Shown: positions 51,009 through 60,740, counted from the stretch's first letter. The stretch is 64,000 bases of DNA from Streptosporangium subroseum (GCF_900188345.1 NZ_FZOD01000049.1:1-64000), one strand, 5' to 3'. Numbers and translations are program-made. Notes: generated by a model not told the origin, from the letters alone.

Positions 51009-52403
51009 GTGACAAGGATCGTGATCATCGGTGGTGGGCCCGGCGGGTACGAGGCGGCCCTGGTGGCCGCGCAACTCGGGGCGCGGGTCACCGTCGTCGA
51101 ACAGGACGGCCCCGGCGGGGCCTGCGTGCTCACCGACTGCGTGCCGTCCAAGACGATGATCGCGACCTCCGTGCGGAAGCAGGCGCTCCTCGACGCCAGC
51201 ATGCTCGGCGTTCACTACACCGGCGGTCCCGACGGTGACGTCGGCGGCGTCATCGCCGACATGCCACTGGTCAACAGGCGCGTGAAGGATCTCGCCCAGG
51301 CGCAGTCCGCCGACATCGCCGCCCGGCTGTCCGCCGAGGGCGTCGAGATCGTCCGGGCTCCCGGCCGGCTGGTCGACCCGCGGACGGTCACGGCCGGAGA
51401 CCGGACGATCGAGGCCGACGTGGTCATCGTGGCGACCGGCGCGACCCCGCGCGTCCTGCCCGGAGCCGAGCCCGACGGCGAGCGCATTCTCAACTGGCGG
51501 CAGCTGTACGACCTCGAGGAGCTTCCCGAGCACCTCATCGTGGTCGGCTCCGGCGTCACCGGCGCGGAGTTCGCGGGCGCCTACCGGTCACTGGGCTCCG
51601 AGGTCACACTCGTGTCCTCACGCGACCGGATGATGCCCAACGAGGACGCCGACGCCGCCGAGGTCCTCGAAGAGGTATACCGGCGCCGAGGCATGAACGT
51701 CATGGGCCGCTCCCGAGCCGAGTCCGTCAAGCGCACCGCGGGCGGCGTGGTCGTCACGCTGGAGGACGGCCGGACCGCCGAGGGCAGCCACTGCCTGATG
51801 ACAGTCGGCATGGTCCCCAACACCGGCGGGATCGGCCTGGAGGAGGCCGGGGTCGCCCTCGACCGGGGCGGTTTCATCCAGGTCGACAAGGTCTCCCGCA
51901 CCTCCGCGTCCGGCGTCTACGCGGCCGGTGACTGCACCGGCGTGCTGATGCTGGCCTCGGTGGCCGCCATGCAGGGCCGGATCGCGGTCTGGCACGCCCT
52001 CGGCGAGGCCGTGCAGCCGCTCCGCCTGGCCACCGTCTCCTCCACCATCTTCACCGACCCCGAGATCGCCGCCGTGGGCATCGCCCAGAAGGCGATCGAG
52101 GCCGGCGAGATCGAGGCCAACGTGGTCAAGCTGCCGCTGGCCACCAACGCCCGCGCCAAGATGCAGGGTTTCAACGACGGCTTCGTGAAGCTGTTCTGCC
52201 GCCCGCACACCGGCATCATCCTCGGGGGCGTCGTGGTCGCCCCCCGCGCGTCCGAGCTGATCCTGGCGGTCTCGGTGGCCGTCCAGCAGAGGCTGACCGT
52301 GGACCAGCTCGCCCACACCTTCGCGGTCTACCCGTCGCTGTCCGGCTCCATCACCGAGGCGGCCCGCCGCCTGATGCAGCCGATGACCCCCAGCGGGATC
52401 TGA
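51009..52403 (+). CDS. lpdA: LpdA-type NAD(P)H-quinone oxidoreductase / flavoprotein disulfide reductase
   Basis: A 464-residue pyridine nucleotide-disulfide oxidoreductase. FAD binds IVIIGGGPGGYEAALVAAQ at the N-terminus; the NAD(P) site is LIVVGSGVTGAEFAGAYRSL; YAAGDCTGV is the second FAD site. A Cys39-x4-Cys44 pair is present (GGACVLTDCVPSK), but the C-terminal His-Glu dyad of lipoamide dehydrogenases is replaced (FAVYPSLSGSITEAA). It thus resembles the mycobacterial LpdA (Rv3303c) group of quinone reductases. GTG 51009 is chosen by similarity; ATG 51000 is possible. Confidence 0.88.
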   Translation: MTRIVIIGGGPGGYEAALVAAQLGARVTVVEQDGPGGACVLTDCVPSKTMIATSVRKQALLDASMLGVHYTGGPDGDVGGVIADMPLVNRRVKDLAQAQSADIAARLSAEGVEIVRAPGRLVDPRTVTAGDRTIEADVVIVATGATPRVLPGAEPDGERILNWRQLYDLEELPEHLIVVGSGVTGAEFAGAYRSLGSEVTLVSSRDRMMPNEDADAAEVLEEVYRRRGMNVMGRSRAESVKRTAGGVVVTLEDGRTAEGSHCLMTVGMVPNTGGIGLEEAGVALDRGGFIQVDKVSRTSASGVYAAGDCTGVLMLASVAAMQGRIAVWHALGEAVQPLRLATVSSTIFTDPEIAAVGIAQKAIEAGEIEANVVKLPLATNARAKMQGFNDGFVKLFCRPHTGIILGGVVVAPRASELILAVSVAVQQRLTVDQLAHTFAVYPSLSGSITEAARRLMQPMTPSGI

Positions 52404-52500
52404 CCGCCCGCCCCGCTCATCTCGTCCGGCCGCCCGCCCCGCTCACCTGTCCGACCGCTCACCCCGCTCACCTGTCCGGCCGCTCATCTCCCGGCCGGCC
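52404..52500 (+). repeat. 25-bp repeats starting at the lpdA stop
   Basis: Units CCGCCCGCCCCGCTCATCTC..., CCGCCCGCCCCGCTCACCTG..., CCGCTCACCCCGCTCACCTG... and CCGCTCATCTC start at 52404, 52430, 52455 and 52480, directly after the TGA (52401-52403). The array fills the gap to the convergent ECF gene. Confidence 0.8.
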
Positions 52501-52514
52501 CCGAGCGCGACCCG

Positions 52515-53660
52515 TCAGCGACACCGCCGGGCGTTGAGCCGGGCGGCCCGGCGCGTCAGGTGGTCGCGCTCGGCGAGATTGGGCGCCTGGTGGGCCGCCT
52601 CGGCGTACAGCCGTGCCGCCGTCGCCAGGTCGCCGTCGCACTCGTGGAGGTACGCCGCCACCGCGGTATGGCGGGGCAGCGAGTCGTCCAGCGCCGCGAG
52701 CGCCGCCAGGCCGGCGCGCGGTCCGTCGGCCTCGCCGACGGCCACCGCGCGGTTGAGCCAGACGACCGGGCTGTCGGTCAGGAGCGCGAGCTCGTCGTAC
52801 CACTCGACGATCTGCACCCAGTCGGTCTCCCCGGCGGTGGGCGCGTCAGCGTGGAGCGCCGCGATGGCGGCCTGGGCCTGGAACTCGCCCAGCCGGTCGC
52901 GGGTGAGGGCGGCCTGCAGGATCTCGACGCCCTCGGCGATCGACTCGGTGTCCCACCGGCCGCGGTCCTGCTCGGCGAGCGTCACCAGGCTGCCGTCGGG
53001 CGCGGTCCGGGCGGCGCGCCGGGCGTGGTGGAGCAGCATGAGGGCGAGCAACCCCGCCACCTCGGGGTGGTCGATCGCGGCCGCGAGCTGCCGGGTGAGC
53101 CGGATGGCCTCGGCGGCGAGGTCGACGTCGCCGGAGTAGCCCTCGTTGAAGACCAGGTAGAGGACGCGCAGCACGGTGGCGACGTCGCCGGGCTGGTCGA
53201 ACCGCACGCCGGAGACGGTGCGCTTGGCCCGGCTGATGCGCTGCGCCATGGTCGCCTCGGGCACCAGGTAGGCCTGGGCGATCTGGCGGGTGGTCAGCCC
53301 GCCGACGGCGCGTAGCGTGAGCGCGACCGCGGACGACGGCGTCAGCGACGGGTGGGCGCACAGGAAGTAGAGCTGGAGCGTGTCGTCCACCGCGGGCGCG
53401 GGCCCGGGCGCCGGCTCCTCGTCGAGGAGGTCCTCACGCCGGCGGCGGGCGGTGTCCGCCCGGGTCGCGTCGAGGAACCGGTGCCAGGCCACGGTGACCA
53501 GCCAGCCCTTCGGGTCCCGAGGCGGGTCGGCCGGCCAGACGTGGACCGCCTTGACCAGCGCGTCCTGCACGGCGTCCTCGGCCGCCGCGAAGTCGGCTCC
53601 GCGGCGGACGAGGATCCCGAGCACGCTCGGAGTGAGGCTCCGGAGCAGGATCTCGTTCAC
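52515..53660 (-). CDS. ECF42-type RNA polymerase sigma factor (DUF6596)
   Basis: A 381-residue ECF sigma factor with the long C-terminal extension of the ECF42 group. Region 2 is near residues 10-75 (RRGADFAAAEDAVQDALVKA), region 4 near 120-165 (TTRQIAQAYLVPEATMAQRI) and the DUF6596/TPR-like extension runs from about 180 to the end (VLYLVFNEGYSGDVDLAAEA). GTG 53660 overlaps the TGA of the DGPF gene as GTGA, so the two are coupled; an in-frame GTG at 53672 is an alternative. In this group the partner DGPF protein is typical. Confidence 0.9.
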   Translation of the reverse strand: MNEILLRSLTPSVLGILVRRGADFAAAEDAVQDALVKAVHVWPADPPRDPKGWLVTVAWHRFLDATRADTARRRREDLLDEEPAPGPAPAVDDTLQLYFLCAHPSLTPSSAVALTLRAVGGLTTRQIAQAYLVPEATMAQRISRAKRTVSGVRFDQPGDVATVLRVLYLVFNEGYSGDVDLAAEAIRLTRQLAAAIDHPEVAGLLALMLLHHARRAARTAPDGSLVTLAEQDRGRWDTESIAEGVEILQAALTRDRLGEFQAQAAIAALHADAPTAGETDWVQIVEWYDELALLTDSPVVWLNRAVAVGEADGPRAGLAALAALDDSLPRHTAVAAYLHECDGDLATAARLYAEAAHQAPNLAERDHLTRRAARLNARRCR

Positions 53661-54076
53661 TTCAGAGAGCACTCCGTGACGGTGGGCGAGTGGGTCAGGA
53701 ACGGGCGCACCTCGAGCCACTCGTGGATCGGCTTCCCACCCGCACCGGGGGCGGCCGACAGTTCCCCGGCCAGCTCGATGGCGCGCTCGTAACTGTCGAC
53801 GTCGATCACCATCCAGCCGGCGATGAGGTCCTTGGTCTCGGCGAACGGGCCGTCGGTGATCGGCGGGCGACCCTCGCCGTCGTACCGGACGAACATTCCC
53901 CCGGGGGCGAGCGCCTTACTGTCGACGAACTCGCCGGTCTCCTCGAGCCGGGCCGCGAAGTCGTTCATGTACTGCACGTGGGCCGAGATCTCCTCCGGCG
54001 TCCACCGGTCCATGGGCACGTCGTTGACCGCGGCCGGGGCACCGCGGTAGTGCTTGAGCAGCAAATACTTGGCCAT
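53657..54076 (-). CDS. DGPF (YCII-related) domain protein
   Basis: A 139-residue protein with the DGPFAETK signature (ITDGPFAETKDLIAGWMVID) of YCII-related dimeric ferredoxin-fold proteins. These are regularly encoded in front of ECF42 sigma factors; their exact role is not known. GAGGAGA lies 7 nt before ATG. It ends in the GTGA overlap with the sigma gene. The 242-bp upstream gap holds only promoter-size sequence. Confidence 0.92.
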   Translation of the reverse strand: MAKYLLLKHYRGAPAAVNDVPMDRWTPEEISAHVQYMNDFAARLEETGEFVDSKALAPGGMFVRYDGEGRPPITDGPFAETKDLIAGWMVIDVDSYERAIELAGELSAAPGAGGKPIHEWLEVRPFLTHSPTVTECSLK

Positions 54077-54318
54077 CGTGTTTCTCCTCGGTGCTGGTGC
54101 GAGACCCATTGTGGTCGCGTTCACCACGGGGACGGAACCGGTCACGAATTCTCGACATCGCCGCCCGAATCTTTTCGGAGTTCGTCGACGAACCGGGGTG
54201 AGCCGTCTCGCGGTGCCCGGGTCCGCACCGTGGCGTGAGGGCGAGACCGAGGAGGTTCTCGGCGACAGGAGCCGCAACGCCCTGACTCGCGGCGATACGG
54301 CCTGTGCGGAGAACCGGG

Positions 54319-55503
54319 CTAGAGGGATCGGGTCTTGAGGCGGTCCAGGGCCGCCCTGCCGTCCTGGACGGCCTGAGCCACGAAGTGCAGCTCCTCCCTG
54401 CGCTGGGCCACGGCCAGTGCGATCTTGGCCGCCTCGTAGGCGTCGATCGCGCGGCGCCAGTCCTGGTCGGCGGTCATGCCGCCACGCCCGCTGATCTGGA
54501 ACTCGTAGTCGAGGCGGTCGATCTCCTCGCCCAGCCGGGTGATGTCCTCCTCGGCGTTGTGCCGTATGAGGGCGAACTGGGCGTTGCGCCTGTTTCGCCG
54601 CTGGGTGCTGATCCCCCAGATCACCATGGTGAGCGCCAGGCCCGCCGCGCTGAGCACGACCATGATGAGCCCGACCGACGGGCCACGGGGCGGGGGGCGC
54701 CTGTCCACCTGCGGTTCGTAGTCGTCCTCCGGGGTGAAACCGGTGTCGGTGGGCAGCCCGGCGACGCCCTTCGGGGTGCCCTCGGAACCGGTCAGGTCCG
54801 CGCCGTCGGCCTGGACGAAGGACGCCCCTTCGACCAGCGCGCCGGCGAAGTCGGTGCCGTCCAGCTCGGCCTGGGTGAACAGGGCCTCGCTCACGTCGGC
54901 GTCCTTGAACGTCGCGTTGCGCAGGTTCGACTGGCCCATCTTGGCGTCGTGGAGCTTGGCCCGGGTGAAGTCGGCCTTGCGCGCCTTGAGCTGGCCGGGA
55001 GTGCTCTCGTTGAGGTCGGCGTCGACCAGCTTGGCGTTGGTGAAGTCGACCTGGGTCAGCTCGGCCCGGGTCAGCTTCGCCCCGCTCAGATCCGCGTACG
55101 GGAACTCCGCCTGCCCCGCCTCGGCGTCGACCAGGATCGCGCCGCGCAGGTCGGCGTGGTCGGCGTGCAACTGGCCGAGGTCGGCCTCGGAGAGGTCGGC
55201 GTCCCGCAGGTCGGCGTACTTCAGCGTGGTCTGGGTGAGGTTGGCCTGCTTGAGCGAGGCGCCGCGCAGGATCGCCCCGGTCAGGTCCTTCAGCGTGAGA
55301 TCCACGCCGTTCAGCCTGGCCTCGGTCAGGTCGGCGCAGCGCAGGTCGGCGGGGAGCTGGGCGCCATGGGTGAAGTCCCTGCCTCGCAGGTCCGCGCCCT
55401 CGCCGGGCTTGCACGGCCCGGTCGCGGCCTGGGCGGGAGAGAACACGGTCCCCGACAACGCGAAGATCGCGGCGATGAGTGTCAGGGGGATGGAACGACG
55501 CAC
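54319..55503 (-). CDS. exported pentapeptide-repeat membrane protein
   Basis: A 394-residue protein with a signal peptide (LTLIAAIFALSGTVFSPAQA), then about 35 A(D/N)LXX pentapeptides over residues 35-245 that should form a right-handed quadrilateral beta helix outside the cell, a proline-rich linker, a transmembrane helix (SVGLIMVVLSAAGLALTMVI) and a cytoplasmic helical tail (RHNAEEDITRLGEEIDRLDY) likely to form a coiled coil. The function is unknown. GTG 55503 is chosen because AAGGAGG lies 6 nt upstream, inside a longer frame that begins with TTG. Confidence 0.85.
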   Translation of the reverse strand: MRRSIPLTLIAAIFALSGTVFSPAQAATGPCKPGEGADLRGRDFTHGAQLPADLRCADLTEARLNGVDLTLKDLTGAILRGASLKQANLTQTTLKYADLRDADLSEADLGQLHADHADLRGAILVDAEAGQAEFPYADLSGAKLTRAELTQVDFTNAKLVDADLNESTPGQLKARKADFTRAKLHDAKMGQSNLRNATFKDADVSEALFTQAELDGTDFAGALVEGASFVQADGADLTGSEGTPKGVAGLPTDTGFTPEDDYEPQVDRRPPPRGPSVGLIMVVLSAAGLALTMVIWGISTQRRNRRNAQFALIRHNAEEDITRLGEEIDRLDYEFQISGRGGMTADQDWRRAIDAYEAAKIALAVAQRREELHFVAQAVQDGRAALDRLKTRSL

Positions 55504-55575
55504 GGGTGCCTCCTTCAAAGCAGCCCCGATCGTGTCAGTGGATCATTGCATCCTGCTGGACACCCGCTTGCACTT

Positions 55576-57536
55576 TCAGCCATGCATCTTCAGAACGGCG
55601 TAGCCGCCGGGGGGCAGGCACAGATCGCTCGCCACCTTCCTCTCATCCTCTCCGTGATTGATGGCGAACAGCCACTCGCCACGCCGTACGAGTTCCACGG
55701 GGGCCGGCCTCAGGCCCAGCAGGCGGGCGTAGGCGTCGTCGGTGAGCCGGGTGGAGAGGTAGAGGGCCGTGCCCGCGCCGTACCGGTTGCGGGTGACGGC
55801 GGGCAGGCCGGAGAGGGCGGCGGCCGAGGCGTGCGGGCCGGCGTAGAGGGCCAGCGCCTCCGCGCCCCGCAGGTGGACGTGCTCGCTCCAGAACGTCCCG
55901 GTGTCCTCGACAGGTCTTTCCCCGGACGGCTCGGGGTTCTCCTCGCGGGAGCTCAGGGGGCCGCCACCGGGGACGGACAGGGTCATCGCGACGTCCGGGG
56001 GCAGGGGATGGAACTCCTCGACCCCGATGCCGAGCAGGTCGCGCAGGGCCCCGGGGTAGCCGCCCAGCCGGACCCGGGCGTGCTCGTCGGCGACGCCGCT
56101 GAGAAAGGAGACCAGGAGCGTGCCGCCGCCTTCGACGTAGCGGCGGAGGTTCGCGGCGTCGGCGTCGGAGATCAGGTAGAGGCTGGGCACGAGCACGAGC
56201 CCGTACGCCGACAGGTCCGCCGAAGGGTGGGCGAAGTCGGCGGTGACGCCGTGCCGGTAGAGCACCCGGTGTGCCTGCCGTACGGCCTCCAGGTAGCTCA
56301 GCTCCGCCGAGGGGAGGCCCGGTGACTGCAGGGCCCAGCCCGCCTCGGCGTCCCACAGGATCGCGGCCCCGGCCTCGACCGGCGCGCGGACGGCCTCGTC
56401 GAGGGAGGGCAGGAGCTCACCGAGTTCGCAGATCTCGCGGAAGATCCGCGAGTCCGGACCGGCGTGCGGGACCATGCCGGAATGCCAGAGCTCGGCTCCG
56501 CCCCGCGAGGCCCGCCACTGGAAGAACATCGCCCCGCGCGAGCCCCGCGCGATGTGCGACAGGCTCAGCCGGGTGATCTCCCCGGGACGTTTGGCGACCA
56601 TCCGCGGCCCGGTGTAGGTCACCACCGCCTGCTCCGTCAGCAGCCACGGCCTCCCCCGGCCCAGAGGCGAGCGAGGTCGGCGGCGAACGCGGTCTCCTGC
56701 GGGGGGTCCGCGGCCGGATAGTGGTCGATCGCGACCAGGTCCACCTCCTCGGCCCAGTGCCGCTGGTTCACCGGCACCCAGTCGCCGAAGACGAAGTTCG
56801 TGGTGACCGGGACGTCGAGGGTGAGCTCGCGCAGCACCGCCTTCTGCGCGCGGAAGTGGTCGAGCATGGCGTCGGAGACGAACCGCCGGAAGTCGAGCGT
56901 CTGGGAGGGGTTGGGCAGGTACTGGGTGGCGCGGGGCGGCATGACCTGCTCCCACGCCGAGTAGTGCTGACTCCAGAACGAGGTGGTCCAGGCGTCGTTC
57001 AGCGCGTCGAGCGTGCCGTGCCTGCCGGCGAGCCAGGTCCTGAAGGCGGCGGCGACGTGGTCGCAGTGGCACGCGGTCCCGTACTCGTTGTGGACGTGCC
57101 ACATCGCCAGGGCGGGGTGGTCCCGGTAGCGCTCGGCGAGCGTGCGGGCGATCCGGACGGAGGCGTCACGGTACGGCGGGGCGCTCACGCAGTAGGTGTC
57201 GCGGCTGCCGTGGGTGAGCCGGACACCGTCCGCCGTCACGGTGAGCGCGTCCGGATGGGCCAGGCCGAACCAGGGGGGCGGGGAGGCGGTGGGGGTGGCC
57301 AGGTCGACCCTGATCCCGCCCGCGTGGAGCAGGTCGAGGACGCGGTCCAGCCAGCCGAGATCGTGGACGCCGGGCGAGGGTTCCAGCCGGGCCCAGGAGA
57401 ACACCCCGACGGTGACCAGGTTGACCCCGGCCCGCCGCATCAGCTCGACGTCCTCCTTCCAGACCTCCTCGGGCCACTGCTCGGGGTTGTAGTCCCCTCC
57501 GTAGCACAGCCCGTCGAATCCCTTCGGCCAGTCCAC
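55576..57536 (-). pseudogene. GH42 beta-galactosidase with a frameshift before the catalytic nucleophile
   Basis: Two overlapping frames together encode a complete family 42 beta-galactosidase. The N-terminal frame (GTG 57536, preceded by GAGGAG) gives FDGLCYGGDYNPEQWPEEVW and the acid/base Glu151 in HVHNEYG, and stops at 56637. The second frame continues with PWLLTEQAVVTYTGPRM, holding the nucleophile glutamate, then KRPGEITRL and the C-terminal domains to 55576. The total, 1961 nt, is one base short of 654 codons. The slip is at the G-rich run near 56649-56658. It could be a real mutation, a sequencing error in a homopolymer or programmed slippage. Confidence 0.85.
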
Positions 57537-57597
57537 TCCGGGCTCCTCTATTTGGATGGAAACTAAACTAATTATTCATGGATCATCGGCTCGCCTC

Positions 57598-57692
57598 AAG
57601 TGCCGCGACCGCGTGAGGCCACGCCGCGACCCGGCGCCCGGCGGGCTCTGCGCGACAAGCGCCGTGACCGCGCGAGGTCACATCGCGACCGG
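57598..57692. repeat. 59-bp-period direct repeat upstream of the TetR gene
   Basis: AAG(T/C)GCCG(C/T)GACCGCG(T/C)GAGG(C/T)CAC followed by CGCGACC occurs from 57598 and from 57657. The two copies lie between the beta-galactosidase start and the TetR promoter. Their period (59 bp) is similar to that of several gene-end repeats in this window. Confidence 0.65.
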
Positions 57693-57710
57693 GTTCAGTG
57701 CGACTCATTG

Positions 57711-57740
57711 TTGACCGAACATTCTCGATTGGGCTATCTT
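57711..57740 (+). promoter_or_regulatory. promoter of the TetR gene, probably leaderless
   Basis: TTGACC (57711-57716) and TATCTT (57735-57740) are separated by 18 bp. The GTG start of the TetR gene begins 7 bp after the -10 element, so the transcript should start at or within a base of the start codon. Confidence 0.75.
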
Positions 57741-57746
57741 CGGGAC

Positions 57747-58328
57747 GTGGCCAGAACCAAGGAGTTCGATCCGGAGACAGCACTTCGAGCGGCGCTGGAG
57801 CTGTTCTGGGAGCGGGGGTACGAGGCGACCTCGATGGCCGATCTCGTCGAGCACATGGGTGTCGCCCGGGCCAGCATCTACGCCACCTTCGGCGGCAAGC
57901 ACGAGCTGTATCTGAAGGCGCTCGACCGGTACGGCGAGTCGGTCGACCCCCATCTGCTCACCGAGCTGTCCCAGCCGGGACCGGTGCTGCCCGCCGTGCG
58001 GGCGCTGGTCGAGCGGTTCGCCCGCGAGGCGACCGGCGAGGGCGGGCGCCGAGGCTGCTTTGTGGTCAACACGGCGGTGGAGCTCGCTCCGCACGACCCG
58101 CTCATGGCCCGCCGCGTGCAGGCGAGCTGGGATCACCTGGAGACCGCGCTGACCTCGGCGCTGATCCGGGCGCAGGCCCAGGGAGAGCTGGGCGAGGAGC
58201 GGGATCCCCGGGCGCTGGGCCGCTTCCTGCTCGTGCTGATGCAGGGGCTGCGGGTCGTGGGCAAGGCGGAGGCCGGACCTCAGCGCCTGCGTGACGCCGC
58301 CGCGCAGGCGCTGGCGCTGCTGGACTGA
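57747..58328 (+). CDS. TetR/AcrR-family transcriptional regulator
   Basis: A 193-residue regulator with the TetR HTH at residues about 8-55 (TALRAALELFWERGYEATSM, ADLVEHMGVARASIYATFGG, KHELYLKALDRY) and a C-terminal ligand domain including GGRRGCFVVNTAVELAPHD, typical of the group controlling quinone- or oxidant-responsive reductases and exporters. GTG start; leaderless promoter. It precedes an MFS exporter and an SDR reductase in the same direction and probably controls them. Confidence 0.92.
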   Translation: MARTKEFDPETALRAALELFWERGYEATSMADLVEHMGVARASIYATFGGKHELYLKALDRYGESVDPHLLTELSQPGPVLPAVRALVERFAREATGEGGRRGCFVVNTAVELAPHDPLMARRVQASWDHLETALTSALIRAQAQGELGEERDPRALGRFLLVLMQGLRVVGKAEAGPQRLRDAAAQALALLD

Positions 58329-58455
58329 CCGGCACGGCGGTCGGCCGCCGGCCCGGCGGCCGACCGTGGCGAGAAATGGCCTTCGGGATGCGCTGACTGC
58401 TGCCCAAAAACAAGAACGCTCGATCTTGAATTTTCGGACGCTTCGGAAAGGAATC

Positions 58456-59907
58456 ATGGCGATCACGGAACCCGGCTCGCCGCCGGTCGGGCACGGCGCG
58501 ACGGCGCAGCCGGCGGAGCGGACCGGCTCGGTTCGAGCTTTCGCACTGCTCGGCACCGTTCAGACCACCCTGATCTTCACCATCACCTTGATCGCCGTGC
58601 CGCTCCCCGAGATCGGCCGGGAGTTCCGGCTCGGCCCCTCCGGCCTCTTCATGGTCAGCACGGCGTACGGGCTCTCCTTCAGCGGGTTGCTGCTGTTCGG
58701 CGGCCGGCTCGCCGACCGGCACGGCGGTCGCGCGCTGTTCGCCACGGGGCTGGTCGTCTTCGCGGTGGCCTCGGCCGTCGCGGCGCTCGCCCCGGGCTTC
58801 GCGGTCCTGGTCGCGGCCCGGTTCGCCCAAGGCGTCGGGGCGGCGCTCACCGCACCCGCCGCCATCGCCGTGCTTCGCGCGGTCCTTCCCGACCCGGGCA
58901 GGTACGCCCGGGCCATGGCGACCTGGGGCGGGTTGTCCGTCCTGGGCGCGACGGCCGGGACCCTGCTGTCCGGCGTGGTCACCACCTGGGTGCCGTGGCG
59001 GTGGATGTTCGGCGTCGCGCTGCTGGTGAGCCTGGTCGCGCTGCCGCTGACGCCGCGATGGCTGCCCGCCGCCGCGCCGAGTGGACCGGTCGCACTCGAT
59101 CTTCCGGGAGCCGCACTCGCCACGGCGGGGGTCACGCTGCTCAGCTACGGCCTGCTGTCGACAAGTGGGCACGCGTGGGCCTCGGCGGCGGTCCTGGTCC
59201 CGCTCGTCGCCGGCCTGACGTCGCTGACGGCCTTCGCCGCGGTCGAGTCGCGCGGCCGGGAGCCGCTCCTGCCTCCGGCGTTCCTCGCCGACCGGCGCCG
59301 TGTCGTCGCGTTGCCGGCGATCGCCCTCTCCGCCGCGGGAACCGCGGTGGTCTTCCTTCTTCTCGCGCTCTACCTCCAGCAGATCCGCGGCTGGTCGCCG
59401 CTGCGTACCTCGCTGGCCTTCGTGCCCTACGCGCTCTCGCTCCTCATCGCCGGTCGGCTCGCGGGCCGGCTCATCGTCCGGTTCGGCGCCCGCGCGGTCG
59501 TCGGTGCGGGACTCACGGTCGCCGCCGGCGGGCTGTTCCTGCTCTCGGGGCTCGACCCGCGCACGGAGTACGTCACCGGTCTGCTGCCCGGCCTCGTGCT
59601 CCTGCCGGCCGGAGTCGCGCCGGTCTTCGCCGGGGCCGCGGTCCTCGCCGTCGCCGGGGTCCCGCGGCGGCAGGCCGGCCTCGCGGGAGGCGTCATGAAC
59701 ACCGCCATGGAATTGGGCCCCACGGTCGGGCTGGCTCTGCTGACGACCGTCGCTGCGGCCCGGACCTCGCACATCACCGTGGGGGGCGCGAACCCGCAGG
59801 CCGCCACGACCGGCGGTTACTCCTGGGCGCTGGGCGCCGCCGGGTTCGCCTTCGCACTCCTGGCGGCGTTGACGGCCGTCGCCGTACGGCCCCGGAGCGA
59901 GGAATGA
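58456..59907 (+). CDS. MFS exporter, DHA2-like (14-helix) family
   Basis: A 483-residue permease with about fourteen hydrophobic segments. Motif A is GGRLADRHGGRALF, and motif C is replaced by WGGLSVLGATAGTLLSGVVT; the C-terminal half has RQAGLAGGVMNTAMELGPTV. The N-terminal 25 residues are hydrophilic. ATG 58456 follows GGAAAGGA. It lies between a TetR gene and an SDR gene, a typical inducible efflux and detoxification cassette. The exported compound is unknown. Confidence 0.9.
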   Translation: MAITEPGSPPVGHGATAQPAERTGSVRAFALLGTVQTTLIFTITLIAVPLPEIGREFRLGPSGLFMVSTAYGLSFSGLLLFGGRLADRHGGRALFATGLVVFAVASAVAALAPGFAVLVAARFAQGVGAALTAPAAIAVLRAVLPDPGRYARAMATWGGLSVLGATAGTLLSGVVTTWVPWRWMFGVALLVSLVALPLTPRWLPAAAPSGPVALDLPGAALATAGVTLLSYGLLSTSGHAWASAAVLVPLVAGLTSLTAFAAVESRGREPLLPPAFLADRRRVVALPAIALSAAGTAVVFLLLALYLQQIRGWSPLRTSLAFVPYALSLLIAGRLAGRLIVRFGARAVVGAGLTVAAGGLFLLSGLDPRTEYVTGLLPGLVLLPAGVAPVFAGAAVLAVAGVPRRQAGLAGGVMNTAMELGPTVGLALLTTVAAARTSHITVGGANPQAATTGGYSWALGAAGFAFALLAALTAVAVRPRSEE

Positions 59908-59972
59908 CGCCGAAGGTGAGAGACCTCCACAACCAGCCATGTCCGCAGCGAACCATCAACCTGGGAGTCACC

Positions 59973-60740
59973 ATGACCGCTCGTTTCACCGGCAAGGTCG
60001 TCCTCGTCACCGGGGGAGGATCCGGCATCGGCCGGGCGATCGCCCTGGCCTTCGCGCGGGAGGGCGCGGCCGTCGCCGTGGCCGGACGCTCCGCCGAACC
60101 GCTGACGCGGACCGTGAAGCTCATCGAGGCCGAGGCCGAGGACGGCCGCGCCACGGCGATCACCGCGGACGTCACCCGGTCCGAGGACGTCGCGGCGCTC
60201 GTGACCCGGACCGCGGCCACCTACGGCGGCCTCGACGTCGCGGTGAACAACGCCGGCATCATCACCGCGTTCGGCCCCGTGGGCGACATCGACGAGGACC
60301 AGTGGTCCACGCTCGTCGCGGTCAACCTCACCGGCACCCTGCTGTCGATGAAGCACGAGATCGCCCACATGCGCCGCAACGGCGGCGGCGCCATCGTCAA
60401 CGTCTCCTCGAACCTCGGCGCTCACAAGCGGCTCGCGGGTCTGGGGGCGTACGTCGCGACGAAGGCCGCGGTCAGCGCGCTGACCCGCAACGCCGCGCTG
60501 GACCACATCCGCGACGGAGTCCGGATCAACGCCGTCAGCCCCGGCCCGATGGACACGCCGATGTCCTACCGGCCGGGCGAGACCGCGGCCGACCGTGACG
60601 CCCGGATGGGGGAGCAGTTGCCGGCCGGTCGGGTCGGCGGTCTCGACGAGATCTCCGCGGCGGTGCTCTATCTGGCCTCGCCCGAAGCGGGCTTTGTCGT
60701 CGGAACCGACCTGCTCATCGACGGAGGAGCCACGGCCTGA
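59973..60740 (+). CDS. short-chain dehydrogenase/reductase
   Basis: A 255-residue classical SDR. The cofactor motif TGGGSGIG is at residues 14-21, NNAG follows, and the catalytic Ser-Tyr-Lys are in NVSSNLGAHK and GAYVATKAA. The C-terminal end GTDLLIDGGATA is standard. It is 65 bp behind the exporter with GGGAG before ATG. The charged residue pattern after strand two (AGRSAEP) fits NADP. The substrate is unknown. Confidence 0.92.
   Translation: MTARFTGKVVLVTGGGSGIGRAIALAFAREGAAVAVAGRSAEPLTRTVKLIEAEAEDGRATAITADVTRSEDVAALVTRTAATYGGLDVAVNNAGIITAFGPVGDIDEDQWSTLVAVNLTGTLLSMKHEIAHMRRNGGGAIVNVSSNLGAHKRLAGLGAYVATKAAVSALTRNAALDHIRDGVRINAVSPGPMDTPMSYRPGETAADRDARMGEQLPAGRVGGLDEISAAVLYLASPEAGFVVGTDLLIDGGATA

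Noticed and set aside
58995..59972. Long upstream extension of the SDR protein
   Set aside because: The frame runs through the MFS gene in a different phase and is Arg/Gly/Ala-rich; the SDR starts at ATG 59973 with GGGAG upstream.
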